Under the pieces are notes generated by a model that was not told the origin of the DNA, did not search any database, and worked only from the letters and a program-made list of their open reading frames with translations. The position numbers and the translations under genes were made by a program. Shown here in pieces: positions 26,450-35,061 of a stretch of 64,000 bases of DNA. The stretch is from Melastoma dodecandrum (taxonomy: Eukaryota > Streptophyta > Magnoliopsida > Myrtales > Melastomataceae): contig JARUPY010000090.1 in the NCBI GenBank assembly GCA_029817715.1, forward strand, positions 682,001 to 746,000, written 5' to 3'. The stretch's first letter is position 1, and every line of letters begins with the position of its first letter.

Positions 26450-27403
26450 TCAGAACGCCTTGATCAGCGTGCCGACGGTGACGTGCGGCCAGCTGTGGCC
26501 GGCGAAATCGATCAGCGCGGTCTGCGAATATTGCAGCTGCAGGAAATCCTCGCCGTTCTGGCCGCGCACCGTCTGGATGATGAAGGCGGAATGGCAGAGC
26601 CTGTTGTCGGCATTGGCGGTGATGAAGGGGATGTTGCCGATCCCGGCCGCCCCTTGCGTGGCGGTGAGGAGCCGCACGACCTTCTCGATCCGCTGGCCCT
26701 TGATCGCGTTGCGGCCGAACGTGTTGGGGTCGTCGACGAGGTCCTGCGTCAGGCCCGCCGGCAGCGGCGTCGAGCGGAACTTGGTGTCCTTCGTGAGGTC
26801 GAACTCGGGGTAGGGGTTCGGCGTGCCCGGCGGCGGCGGCTCGCCGCCGATCGGAAACGGCACCGTGTTGGCGGGCGGGATCACGAAGCTCTCCGGCGCG
26901 ATCTCGTCCGCGGTGCCGATCGTGTTGACCGCGTTGCCGTGCGGGATCGAGAACAGGCGCGCGATCGAGGCGTCGGCCTTGGGCGCGGTCGTCGCGGGGA
27001 TGTTGAGCCACAGCCCGGGCTCGATGTGCAGCGCGCCGCCCGTCGTGCCGTCGGTCACCCGATGCAGGTAAGTGAGCCCGTAGATCTGGATGTCGTCCTG
27101 CCGGCTGCCGCGATTGAACACCGGAGAGCCGATCGTCGTGAACTCGATGGTCTCGCGCAGCCAGTTCAGCTCGAGGAAGAAGCCGTGGTCGGACTTGTCG
27201 CCGAAGTCCGGCCGGGCGATGAGGCTGAAGCCGGTGCCCTCCCAGAAGCCCGGGAGGTCCTTCAGCGGCCCGAGCTTGTCGGCGGTGCCGCGCTGGTTTG
27301 AGACCGCACGATAGGAGGTGACGTCGTTGTCGGTCAGCGTCGTCTCTTCGTGCGGCGCGATGAACGCCGCGCCGAGCCGGCGCGTCGTGGTGTCGTCCAT
27401 CAT
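26450..27403 (-). CDS. Heme-binding/nitrobindin-like barrel protein
   Basis: A 317-residue protein without a signal peptide. The LGPLKDLPGFWEGTGFSLIARPDF start, FFLELNWLRETIEFTTIGSPVFNRG, the HIEPGLWLNIPAT block and a C-terminal FLQLQYSQTALIDF strand fit a lipocalin/FABP-like beta barrel. Relatives of this pattern are usually annotated as heme-binding proteins. I recognise the pattern from such annotations but see no decisive heme ligand. It is the last gene of a nine-gene operon, 16 bases after the TIM-barrel epimerase gene. It might bind a cofactor or the hydrophobic product of the pathway. Confidence 0.6.
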   Translation of the reverse strand: MMDDTTTRRLGAAFIAPHEETTLTDNDVTSYRAVSNQRGTADKLGPLKDLPGFWEGTGFSLIARPDFGDKSDHGFFLELNWLRETIEFTTIGSPVFNRGSRQDDIQIYGLTYLHRVTDGTTGGALHIEPGLWLNIPATTAPKADASIARLFSIPHGNAVNTIGTADEIAPESFVIPPANTVPFPIGGEPPPPGTPNPYPEFDLTKDTKFRSTPLPAGLTQDLVDDPNTFGRNAIKGQRIEKVVRLLTATQGAAGIGNIPFITANADNRLCHSAFIIQTVRGQNGEDFLQLQYSQTALIDFAGHSWPHVTVGTLIKAF

Positions 27404-27419
27404 GGCGTCTCCCTCGAAT

Positions 27420-28418
27420 TCAGCGAAGCGGGCGCGCGAGCTCGGCGCGCGCGGTGGCGAGCGCGTCGCGCGCGATGTCGTAGGCGCTGGGACGGTCCGG
27501 CTCCGGCGCGTCCTCGCCGGGGATCCAGAACTTGCGCCGCGTCAGCCGCAGCCCGTCGAGGAACGCCGGGATCGCGTTGAACACTTCGACGAGATACGGG
27601 CCGTCGTAGCGCGAGGTGCCGTCCCCGGCGCGGATCGGCACGAGGAAGCGCGGCCAGTCGATCCAGCTGTCGGCCAGCGCGCCGCGGTCGGGCGCCGAGA
27701 GGTGCACGTAGTGCAGCCGGTGCTCGGCCTTGGCCCGTGCGGCCTGAGCGGCGAACACGGCGGGGCCGTCGCTGCCCAGCGCCACATGCGCGCTGTCGAT
27801 GCAGACGCCGATCTGCCGGCTTCGGAGGGGCGCGAGGATGTCGAGCACCTCGCCGACGAGGTTCGGTCCCGCCGTCTCCCAATGGTCGACGGGCTCGATG
27901 GCGATCCTGATCCCTCGGTGCGCGGCATAGTCCGCGAGCGCTTCGAGCACCGGCTCCGCCGCGCGATAGCGGTCGCGCGCCCAGTCCTGCAGCGCGTCGC
28001 TCCACAGCGGCGTGCCGTCGCGCTTGGGGAAGCCGCCGTAGGGCAGCACGATCGGACCGGCCATCATCTCGGCGCCCAGCGCCTTGGTGATGTCGACGCG
28101 CGAGGTGAGGTAGGCGAGCGCCGCCTTGCGCACGGCGGGGTCCGGCGACGCGGCATCGTAGGCCGGCCAGGTCGCGACGTTGGTCGTCAGCCGCAGAGGG
28201 CCGAGCTGCGCTCTGTCGAGCGCGCGCCTGAGCTGCTCGTAGTGCGCCAGCTCCTCCGCGTGATCGGTGCCGCCCGGCGCGATCGGCAGGTCGAAGCCGG
28301 CATAGCCCATCGCCAGCATCTCGCGCATGTGCGCGACGATGGTCTGGGCATAGCCCTCGTCGCCGGGCCGCAGGTCGGCGGTGAACATGAAGAACGAGAA
28401 GAGGAACTCCGCGCGCAT
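27420..28418 (-). CDS. Sugar phosphate isomerase/epimerase-like TIM barrel
   Basis: A 332-residue cytoplasmic protein of the xylose isomerase-like TIM barrel family (AP-endonuclease-2 fold). The four metal-ligand positions of tagatose-3-epimerase-type enzymes are visible in order: Glu in IAIEPVDHWE, Asp-x-x-His in VCIDSAHVAL, His in HYVHLSAPDRG and Glu in YLVEVFNAIP. It starts 3 bases after the stop of the IolE-like gene, so the two are translated together. In related oxidative glycoside pathways such barrels epimerise or eliminate 3-keto sugars. The exact reaction is not determinable here. Confidence 0.8.
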   Translation of the reverse strand: MRAEFLFSFFMFTADLRPGDEGYAQTIVAHMREMLAMGYAGFDLPIAPGGTDHAEELAHYEQLRRALDRAQLGPLRLTTNVATWPAYDAASPDPAVRKAALAYLTSRVDITKALGAEMMAGPIVLPYGGFPKRDGTPLWSDALQDWARDRYRAAEPVLEALADYAAHRGIRIAIEPVDHWETAGPNLVGEVLDILAPLRSRQIGVCIDSAHVALGSDGPAVFAAQAARAKAEHRLHYVHLSAPDRGALADSWIDWPRFLVPIRAGDGTSRYDGPYLVEVFNAIPAFLDGLRLTRRKFWIPGEDAPEPDRPSAYDIARDALATARAELARPLR

Positions 28419-28421
28419 CGC

Positions 28422-29330
28422 TCAGAACCCGAGCGTCTTGCGGAGATAGGCGCGGCCCTTCTTGGCATAATAAAGCGGGAGGGCCTTGGCCGGGTCCTGC
28501 TCGGCCTCGACGATCAGCCAGCCCGCGTAGTCGGCGTCGGCGAGCGCCTGGAAGATCGGCACGAAGTCGATGACGCCGTCGCCGGGCACGGTGAAGATGC
28601 CGTCCTCGATCGCCTGCTGGAAGGAGAAGCCTTGCTCCTTCGCCCGCTCGCGCTTGCCGGCGCGCAGGTCCTTCAGGTGCACGTGCTTGATGCGCGTCGC
28701 GTAGCATTGCGCGACCGCGAGCGGATCGGCGCCGGCGAAGTAGAGGTGGCCGGTGTCGAGCAGCAGGTGCACGAGCCTTGGATCGGTCGCGCCCATCAGG
28801 CGATCGACCTCGTCGCCGGTCATCACGCCGGTGCCCATGTGCGGGTGGTAGCAGAGCCGCATGCCGGCCCTGTCGGCGATGCGGCCGATCTCGTGCAGGC
28901 CTTCGACCAGCGCCTGCCATTGCGCGTCGTCGAAGACCGGGCGGTTGGCGAACAGCGCGACGGGGAGCGGGTTCACCGCGCCGCCGAACTCGGCCACCAC
29001 CATGTCGGTGCCGCCCATCTCCTTGATGAAGGCGAGCTGCTGGTGGAAGGCGGCGAGCGTCTGCTCCCGCATGCCGTTGTTGGTGAAGTAGGTCGAGACC
29101 CACGGCTCGGAGATGCGCAGCCCGCGCAGCTCCAGCGCCGCTTTCAGGATCGTCGTGTCCTTCGGATATTTGTGGCCGACGCTGCAGCCCTCATAGCCGG
29201 CCAGCGCCATCTCGCTGAGGCATTGCTCGTAGGGGATGCCGATGTCGATCAGCGGGAAGTCGTCGTTCCACCACGAGGTCGGCGTGATGCCGATCCTGAC
29301 CTTCGACCTGTCGAGCGTCTTGGCCGCCAT
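28422..29330 (-). CDS. IolE-like inosose dehydratase/sugar isomerase
   Basis: A 302-residue xylose-isomerase-like TIM barrel. The start VRIGITPTSWWNDDFP resembles the IolE (2-keto-myo-inositol dehydratase) N-terminus (GINPxxWxNDD). The GYEGCSVGHKYP, MRLCYHPHMGTGV, HLLLDTGHLYFAG and KHVHLKDLR motifs supply the metal site. IolE removes water from 2-keto-myo-inositol; homologues also act on 3-keto-glucosides. GGAG lies before the ATG 29330. It is 34 bases after the small-subunit gene and 3 before the second barrel gene. True IolE function is doubtful because no other iol gene is present. Confidence 0.75.
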   Translation of the reverse strand: MAAKTLDRSKVRIGITPTSWWNDDFPLIDIGIPYEQCLSEMALAGYEGCSVGHKYPKDTTILKAALELRGLRISEPWVSTYFTNNGMREQTLAAFHQQLAFIKEMGGTDMVVAEFGGAVNPLPVALFANRPVFDDAQWQALVEGLHEIGRIADRAGMRLCYHPHMGTGVMTGDEVDRLMGATDPRLVHLLLDTGHLYFAGADPLAVAQCYATRIKHVHLKDLRAGKRERAKEQGFSFQQAIEDGIFTVPGDGVIDFVPIFQALADADYAGWLIVEAEQDPAKALPLYYAKKGRAYLRKTLGF

Positions 29331-29364
29331 GCGAGGCTCCGTATGGTTCGATGACGAACGGGAA

Positions 29365-29841
29365 TCAGCACGGCGGGATCTGCGGCGGGCCGACCCAGGA
29401 GGCGAAGCCGGGCGCCTTGGCGCCGGGCGGGTTGGCGCCGATCGCCGGCCACAGCAGGCCTTCGGTGTAGGCCTGCGCCGAGGCCATGAAGGTGACGTTG
29501 GCGGGAAGGGCGCCATAAGCGTCGATCCAGGCGCGCGGCAGCTCGTACCAGATGCCGAGGTACCAGAGCTTGATGACGTTGCGCGCCACCGGCCCGAGCC
29601 GCGCGTCGCCGAAGATCGCGAGGCGCAGATGGGCGTCGCGCGAAGTGCGGTCGTCGCCCACCGCGTGCGGCGCCAGCGCATGGGCGCGCAGGAGGTCGTC
29701 GACGATGTCGGCGCCGACGACGCGCACGACCACGTCGAGATAGGTGTCCGCCATCCCGGTGCCGCGCAGCTCGAAGGGCTTGAACGCGGTGATCTCGGCC
29801 GAGAAGGCGAGGAACGCCTCCATGCGCGGCGCGGCGTTCAC
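29365..29841 (-). CDS. Small subunit of a GMC dehydrogenase (FAD-SLDH-like), copy B
   Basis: A 158-residue protein resembling the small subunit of membrane-bound sorbitol/fructose dehydrogenases. It has an ELRGTGMADTYLDVV start, the LGPVARNVIKLWYLGIWYELP core (family A-x-x-I-x-x-x-WYxG) and a C-terminal AYTEGLLWPAIGANPPG...GFASWVGPP block. It is paralogous to 34625-35053. GTG 29841 overlaps the upstream stop (GTGA); ATG 29823 is an alternative. Classical small subunits carry Tat signals; neither copy does, so this complex is probably cytoplasmic or exported by another route. Confidence 0.7.
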   Translation of the reverse strand: MNAAPRMEAFLAFSAEITAFKPFELRGTGMADTYLDVVVRVVGADIVDDLLRAHALAPHAVGDDRTSRDAHLRLAIFGDARLGPVARNVIKLWYLGIWYELPRAWIDAYGALPANVTFMASAQAYTEGLLWPAIGANPPGAKAPGFASWVGPPQIPPC

Positions 29842-30953
29842 GGCGCCACCGGCGTCGGCGCGGCCTTCGCCGCCGGCGCGATCTCGAAGGTCGGCGCCGC
29901 GTTGAGGCCGCCGCTGTCGGGCAGCGGGTTGTGGATCAGCTGCTCGATCTTGCGCCGCAGCGCGAACATCTCCGGCACCGCCTGGATGAGCTTGTCCGGC
30001 GCGCCGTTGAACGCCTGCGTCAGCAGCGCGAGAAACGCGCCGTAGGCCTGGTTGAAGGCCTCGGCGGCGGCGTGCAGGTCCGGCGTGGCGACATAGTCGG
30101 CGAGCTTCGCGTCGGTCTTGAAGCGGTAGACGGCGTCCCAGTCGACATCGACCGGCGGCCCGCTCGGCGCGCCCGCGTGGTCGCCGGTCTCGTAATAGCG
30201 ACCGAGCTTGAGCTGCTGGAAACGATAGAAGTGCGCGAGCTCGTGCTCGACGTCGTAGATCTTGCCGCCGAGGCCTTCGCCCTGCTCGATGATCAGCGAG
30301 ATCGCCTTGTCGGCCGTGGCGATGTCGAAGACCTCGGTGATCTCGCCGCCGCCGGAATAATAATAGGCCGGACCGACCTGGCGGTCGCGCCGGCCGGAGA
30401 ACAGCGCGCCGCCCATCTCGCCGTAGAGCTGGTGGAGGCCGCGGCGGATCTCCTCGTAGAACTCGCCGATCGAGTAGAAGCACATGCCGTCGTCGCCGGG
30501 CACGATCGCGAGCGTCGCGGCGGCACGATGGCGGCGCGGCCGCACGCGCTCCGCCTCGCTCGGCGCGCGCTTCTCCGGCCGCTCGATCTTGAGGAACGTC
30601 TCGATCGCCGCTGCCGAGAAGGGTTGGATCGAAACCGTGAAATCGTGCTCGCCGTCGGGCAGCGTCGCCGGATAGGTCGGCACGAATCCCGCTGCCGTGA
30701 GGTCGGGCGTGCCGCCGACGGCATTGAGCAGGTTGGCGGCGAGCGTCAGATGCAGCATCTCCTCGACGACGACGACGCGGATGATGTGCGTCGCGTCCGG
30801 GTTGGTGCCCGGCATGATCGAGTAGAGCGCCATCAGGTAGGGCGGGATCGTCGCGTGCTCGAGCTGCATCGCGGCGTGCAGGTAGGCGTGCAGGTCGGCG
30901 ACGCTCTTGATGCGCGTCGGCAGCCCGGTCTTCGGCGGAGCGGTCATCGTCAT
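29838..30953 (-). CDS. Ferritin-like protein (VioB-type domain)
   Basis: A 371-residue protein. Its first 90 residues hold paired helices with LHAAMQLEHATIPPYLMALYSI and VVVVEEMLHLTLAANLLNAVGG, and a further EHELAHFYRF pair follows later. These E...ExxH patterns define a ferritin-like di-iron fold, as in the VioB/RebD 'iminophenyl-pyruvate dimer synthase' family. In this context it may be an oxidase or a scaffold for the GMC enzymes, since such ferritin-like genes often sit beside GMC oxidoreductase genes. It starts 4 bases after the GMC stop and overlaps the small-subunit gene by 4 bases. The substrate is unknown. Confidence 0.75.
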   Translation of the reverse strand: MTMTAPPKTGLPTRIKSVADLHAYLHAAMQLEHATIPPYLMALYSIMPGTNPDATHIIRVVVVEEMLHLTLAANLLNAVGGTPDLTAAGFVPTYPATLPDGEHDFTVSIQPFSAAAIETFLKIERPEKRAPSEAERVRPRRHRAAATLAIVPGDDGMCFYSIGEFYEEIRRGLHQLYGEMGGALFSGRRDRQVGPAYYYSGGGEITEVFDIATADKAISLIIEQGEGLGGKIYDVEHELAHFYRFQQLKLGRYYETGDHAGAPSGPPVDVDWDAVYRFKTDAKLADYVATPDLHAAAEAFNQAYGAFLALLTQAFNGAPDKLIQAVPEMFALRRKIEQLIHNPLPDSGGLNAAPTFEIAPAAKAAPTPVAP

Positions 30954-30957
30954 CTCC

Positions 30958-32835
30958 TCATTCGGCGGCGCGCGCGACGTGGCCGGCGCCGAGCTGCTTC
31001 AGCATCGCCCGCGTCGCGCGGAAGGTGAGCGCGGTCATGGTGAGCGTGATGTTGGCGGTGCCGATCGTCGGCATCGAGCCGCCGCCGACGAGCCAGAGAT
31101 TGTCGTGGTCCCACGAGCGCTGGTCGGCATCGACGACCGACTCCGCCTTGCTCCTGCCCATCACATGCGTGCCGGCGAGGTGATTGCCGCCGCGGATGGC
31201 ATAGCCGACGCCCTCGTGCGTGACGTAGCCGTAGTCCCAGGCCTCGTAGTGGGTGTGGTCGGCCGCGCCGAGCCGCTGGAACACGAGCCGCGAGAATTCG
31301 CGCGCGTAGGCGACGCCGCGCATCGTGTAGTCGGGGATCGCGAACGAGATCACCGGCCGCATGTTGCCGAGCTGGTCGGTGTAGGCGGGATCGACGGCGA
31401 CGCGGTTGCTCGGCTCCGGCGGCAGGTCGACCATGAAGGCGAGCTGCAGCTGGCGGGTGACGCGATCGACGATGGTGCGGCGCAGGTCCGCGCCGAACCT
31501 GTTGTCCTCGTCGATCGCGTTGCAGACGTCGGAATAGGGCGAGCCCATCGCCCAGCCCCAGCCGTCGTTGTGGATGTCGACCGCGAAGGCGGCCTGGCGC
31601 CGGCGGAAGCGGCCGCCGCGCAGCGCGACGATGCCGCCGGTGCAATTGGTGCCGCGCATCGTGCCGCACACCTGCGGCATCAGCCCCCAGGCGAGCAGAT
31701 AGGCATGGTCCATCAGGGTGCGGCCGAGCAGCCCGCTGCTGCTCTCGAGCCCGGAAGCCAGCATCAGCCGCGGCGTCTCGATCGCGTTCGCCGCAAGCAC
31801 GAAGATGTCGCCGCGCACGGTGATCGTCTCGGACTCGGACTGCGCCGGATCCTCGTAGCGCTTCACCTCGATCCCGGTGACGCGGCCGTTGCCTTTGTCG
31901 ATCACGACGCGCGATGCGACGGCCTGCGTGAGCAGGTTGACCCGCTTCGTCGACAGGGCCTTGGCCAGCGTCTTGCCGGCGTTGTACTTGGCCTGCACCG
32001 GGCAGAGCGGGACGCAGGCGTTGTTGCCCTGGCAGCGGCCGCCTTCCTCCACCTGGCTCGTCGACACGGCGCCGGCGGGCATATACCCCTTGCCGCCGTC
32101 GTATCTCGTATTGGGGATCGCGTTGCGCCCCTGCGGATACGGCCGCACGCCGAGCGTGAAGGTCTCGCCGTCGAGCGTCACCGTGCTGCCGCCGATCCCC
32201 GCCTCGACCTGCCGGTCGAGATAGGAGAGTGGCAGGCCGTGCATCGGAAACACGTAGTCGTCGCGGAAGCTCGTGCCGAGATAGGTTTGGTCCGCGACAT
32301 CCGCAGAGACGCCGATCTCGCGCTCGGCCCGCTCGAGATCGGGCTCGAGGTCGGCGTAGCTCAAAGGCCAGTCGCGACCGACGCCGTAGCGCGAGCGCAT
32401 CTCGAAGTCCTCGGGCAGGAACCGCGGGGTCTTGGCCTCCCAATGCATCGTCGTGCCGCCGAGGATGCGGGTGTAGCCGGTGTCGGTGCCGAACGGCCCG
32501 GTCTGCACCATGTAGCCTGAGGTGTCGGGCTGGCCCGGGATCATCTTGCGCACGTCGCCGCGCGGGAACGGCGCCGCGGCGTTGATCGCAAAGGGCGACT
32601 GATTGTCCTTCATCGCGGTCGCGTAGAAGCGCTGCAGCAGGCTCTCGTAGCCGGCGAGCGTGCGGTCCTCGCCGACGCCGGCCTCGAGCAGCAGCACGCG
32701 CTTGCCGGCCTGCGCCAGCTCGTGGGCGACGATGGCGCCCGTGATGCCGGCGCCGACCACCACCGCGTCGTAGGGCCGGGCGGCCGCGGTCGCGGCATCG
32801 ATGTTGGTCGTCGCGCCTTTCGGAAACACCGCCAT
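30958..32835 (-). CDS. GMC family FAD-dependent dehydrogenase with Fe-S Cys motif, copy B
   Basis: A 625-residue glucose-methanol-choline oxidoreductase. The ADP-binding motif is VVGAGITGAIVAHELA (27-42). The cysteines C268, C274 and C278 (CQGNNACVPLC) match the [3Fe-4S] motif of the FAD glucose dehydrogenase and glucoside-3-dehydrogenase large subunits. The C-terminal GGNHLAGTHVMG and NLWLVGGGSMPTIGTANITLT blocks are the GMC_oxred_C signatures with the catalytic His. It probably oxidises a sugar or polyol and passes electrons through the cluster. No signal peptide and no cytochrome c subunit are seen. It starts 11 bases after copy A. Confidence 0.92.
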   Translation of the reverse strand: MAVFPKGATTNIDAATAAARPYDAVVVGAGITGAIVAHELAQAGKRVLLLEAGVGEDRTLAGYESLLQRFYATAMKDNQSPFAINAAAPFPRGDVRKMIPGQPDTSGYMVQTGPFGTDTGYTRILGGTTMHWEAKTPRFLPEDFEMRSRYGVGRDWPLSYADLEPDLERAEREIGVSADVADQTYLGTSFRDDYVFPMHGLPLSYLDRQVEAGIGGSTVTLDGETFTLGVRPYPQGRNAIPNTRYDGGKGYMPAGAVSTSQVEEGGRCQGNNACVPLCPVQAKYNAGKTLAKALSTKRVNLLTQAVASRVVIDKGNGRVTGIEVKRYEDPAQSESETITVRGDIFVLAANAIETPRLMLASGLESSSGLLGRTLMDHAYLLAWGLMPQVCGTMRGTNCTGGIVALRGGRFRRRQAAFAVDIHNDGWGWAMGSPYSDVCNAIDEDNRFGADLRRTIVDRVTRQLQLAFMVDLPPEPSNRVAVDPAYTDQLGNMRPVISFAIPDYTMRGVAYAREFSRLVFQRLGAADHTHYEAWDYGYVTHEGVGYAIRGGNHLAGTHVMGRSKAESVVDADQRSWDHDNLWLVGGGSMPTIGTANITLTMTALTFRATRAMLKQLGAGHVARAAE

Positions 32836-32846
32836 CGGCTCGTCCT

Positions 32847-34628
32847 TCAGGTGAGGTCGGCGACCAGCCGCTCGGCCGTGCGCAGGGCGAGCGCGGCGAG
32901 CGTCAGGGTCGGGTTTGACGTGCCCATCGTCGGCATCGAGCCGGCGCCGACGAGGAACAGGTTGCGGTGGCCCCAGGCGCGCTGGTCGGCGTCGACGACC
33001 GAGCCGTCGCGCGCGGCGCCCATGCGATGCGTGCCGGCGAAATGGCCCATGCCGTGATAATGGTAGGTGACGCCGTCGTGGGTGACGTTCGGCTGCGCGC
33101 CGGCCGCGAAGGCGGTGTGGTCGGCGATGCCGGCCTTGGCGAAGATCGCCGCCGCGACGCGCGTCGCCTGCGCCATGCCGGCACAGGTGTAGTCGTCGAC
33201 CGCGTAGGCGATCACCGGCCGCGGGTTGCCGAGCGCGTCGCGATACCGCGGGTCGATCGCCACGCCGTTGGCGGGGTCCGGCAGCTGCTCGATCGCCATG
33301 GAGAAGCGCACCTGCCGCGCCAGCGTCGCGGCGAGCGTCTCGCGCAGCCGCGCGCCGGTGAGCTTCTGGCGCAGCACCGCGTCGGCGACGCTGCTGTCGG
33401 GCGCGCCGGCCGGAGCGCGCCAGCCGTCGTTGCCGATGTCGAAGCGGAAGGCCGCATGCGTGCCGCGGAAGGCGCCGCCGCGCAGGTCCTCGATGCCGGA
33501 GGTCGAGAGCGGCCCGCGGAAGGCGCCGATCGCCTCGCCCGCGAGGCCCCAGGCATAGAGCGCCGGATGGTCCATCAGGTGCCGGCCGACGAGCGGGCCG
33601 CCGAGGCCCGAGGCCAGCATCAGCTTGGCGTTCTCGACTGCGTGCGCGGCGATCACGTACACGCGGCCCCGCGCGACGTGGCTCGTGAAGCTAGGCGAGG
33701 CCGCGTCCTCGTAGCGCTTGTATTCGATGCCGAGCACCTCGCCGGTCTCGGGATCGACGCGGATCTCGCTCGCCACGGCCTGCGCGAGCAGGCGCACGCG
33801 GTTTCCTTTCGCGCGCGCCAGCGTCTTCATCGCATTGTACTTGGCCTGCACCGGGCAGATCGGCGTGCAGGCCGTGTTGCCCTGGCATCGTTGGCCGACG
33901 AACGTGTCGATCGCGCCGTCGTCCCGCAGGTCGACCGCGCCGAGCGGCACGTAGCCGCCGCGCGGCACGCCGTTGCGCGCGGCCGGGTAGCTGCGCACCT
34001 TCAACGCGTAGCTCTCGCCGGAGAGATCGATGCGCAGCCCGTCGACGCGCGCGGCGAGCTGCTTGTCCGACCAGCTCGGCGGGATGCGCCGCATCGGGTA
34101 GTCGTAGCCCGGCGCGAAGGTGAGGCCGTTGTGCGCCTGGTCGGCGACGTCGGCGGCGACGCCGAGCGCGGTCTCGGCCTTGCGGTACCAGGGCTCGAGG
34201 TCGTCGTAGGTCAGCGGCCAGTCGACGCCGACGCCGTGGCGCGTGCGCAGCGCGAAGTCCTCCGGCAGCATCCGCAGCGAGACGCCGAGCCAGTGCAGCG
34301 TCGAGCCGCCGGCGCGGCGCGTGTAGGTCGACCCGTATGTCTGCGGCCCCTGCTGCACGAAATAGCCGGTGCCATGCGCGAGATCGGCGCCGTCGGGCTG
34401 CGGCGCGCCGGCGCCCGGCGGCCACGGCGATTCCGCGCCTTTCCTGGCGTCGGCGTAGAAGGTCTCGAGCTGCGCCTCGTAACCGTCGCGCGACATCGCG
34501 CCGGCCGGCCCCGCCTCGAGCACCAGCACCCGGAGCCCGGCCTCGACGAGCCGCTTGGCGGTCAGCGCCCCGGCGACGCCGGCGCCGACGACGATCGCGT
34601 CGAGCTCCTCGTCGGGGGACGCCGTCAT
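32847..34628 (-). CDS. GMC family FAD-dependent dehydrogenase with Fe-S Cys motif, copy A
   Basis: A 593-residue paralogue of the next GMC protein. FAD motif VVGAGVAGALTAKRL (13-27), [3Fe-4S] cysteines C248, C254 and C258 (CQGNTACTPIC), and C-terminal GHFAGTHRMG and NLFLVGAGSMPTMGTSNPTLT. Its ATG overlaps the stop of its small-subunit gene (ATGA, 34625-34628), which indicates a stoichiometric complex. The reading frame continues open far upstream, but that part is the antisense-like shadow of the GH15 gene and is not counted. Substrate specificity relative to copy B cannot be read from sequence. Confidence 0.92.
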   Translation of the reverse strand: MTASPDEELDAIVVGAGVAGALTAKRLVEAGLRVLVLEAGPAGAMSRDGYEAQLETFYADARKGAESPWPPGAGAPQPDGADLAHGTGYFVQQGPQTYGSTYTRRAGGSTLHWLGVSLRMLPEDFALRTRHGVGVDWPLTYDDLEPWYRKAETALGVAADVADQAHNGLTFAPGYDYPMRRIPPSWSDKQLAARVDGLRIDLSGESYALKVRSYPAARNGVPRGGYVPLGAVDLRDDGAIDTFVGQRCQGNTACTPICPVQAKYNAMKTLARAKGNRVRLLAQAVASEIRVDPETGEVLGIEYKRYEDAASPSFTSHVARGRVYVIAAHAVENAKLMLASGLGGPLVGRHLMDHPALYAWGLAGEAIGAFRGPLSTSGIEDLRGGAFRGTHAAFRFDIGNDGWRAPAGAPDSSVADAVLRQKLTGARLRETLAATLARQVRFSMAIEQLPDPANGVAIDPRYRDALGNPRPVIAYAVDDYTCAGMAQATRVAAAIFAKAGIADHTAFAAGAQPNVTHDGVTYHYHGMGHFAGTHRMGAARDGSVVDADQRAWGHRNLFLVGAGSMPTMGTSNPTLTLAALALRTAERLVADLT

Positions 34629-35053
34629 GGCGTGCTCGTCTCGGGGGGCAGCGCCCAGGCTCCGTAGCCCTGCGGCGCGGCGCCGGCGGGATGCGCGCCG
34701 GCGGCCACCCATTGCAGGCCTGCGCGGTAGGCGCGCGCCGAGACGACGCGATCGCAATCGAGCGGCGAGGCGCCGTGCGTCCTCCGCCAATCGTCCGGCA
34801 GCGGCGTCCACGCGCCGCGATACCAGAGCAGGACGATGTTGCGCGCGACGGGGCCGAGCGTCGCGTCGCCGAGCACGCCGTCGCGTCCGGCGCCGTGCCA
34901 GCGTTCGAGCAGCCGGTCGAGCAAGCCTGCCGGAAGCACCGCGTCGAGCGTGGCGAGATAGTCGCCGGTCATGCCGGTGCCGGCAAGGGCGACGCGGCAG
35001 AAACCGGTCAGGGCGGCGGAGACCTCGACGAAATGTTCGGCGCGCGCCTCCAT
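34625..35053 (-). CDS. Small subunit of a GMC dehydrogenase (FAD-SLDH-like), copy A
   Basis: A 142-residue protein with the same plan as 29365-29841: LAGTGMTGDYLATLDAVLP, then LGPVARNIVLLWYRGAWTPLPDDW and a final ARAYRAGLQWVAAGAHPAG...YGAWALPP. This matches the FAD-dependent sorbitol dehydrogenase small-subunit pattern. GAGG lies 6 bases before ATG 35053. It begins 8 bases after the GH15 stop and overlaps the GMC copy A start by 4 bases. In known complexes the small subunit is needed for folding and export of the catalytic subunit. Confidence 0.7.
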   Translation of the reverse strand: MEARAEHFVEVSAALTGFCRVALAGTGMTGDYLATLDAVLPAGLLDRLLERWHGAGRDGVLGDATLGPVARNIVLLWYRGAWTPLPDDWRRTHGASPLDCDRVVSARAYRAGLQWVAAGAHPAGAAPQGYGAWALPPETSTP

Positions 35054-35061
35054 CGGCGACC

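Noticed and set aside
28422..29330. True inositol catabolic IolE
   Set aside because: No iolB, iolC, iolD or iolG partners are present. The operon context points to keto-sugar processing, so only 'IolE-like' is claimed.
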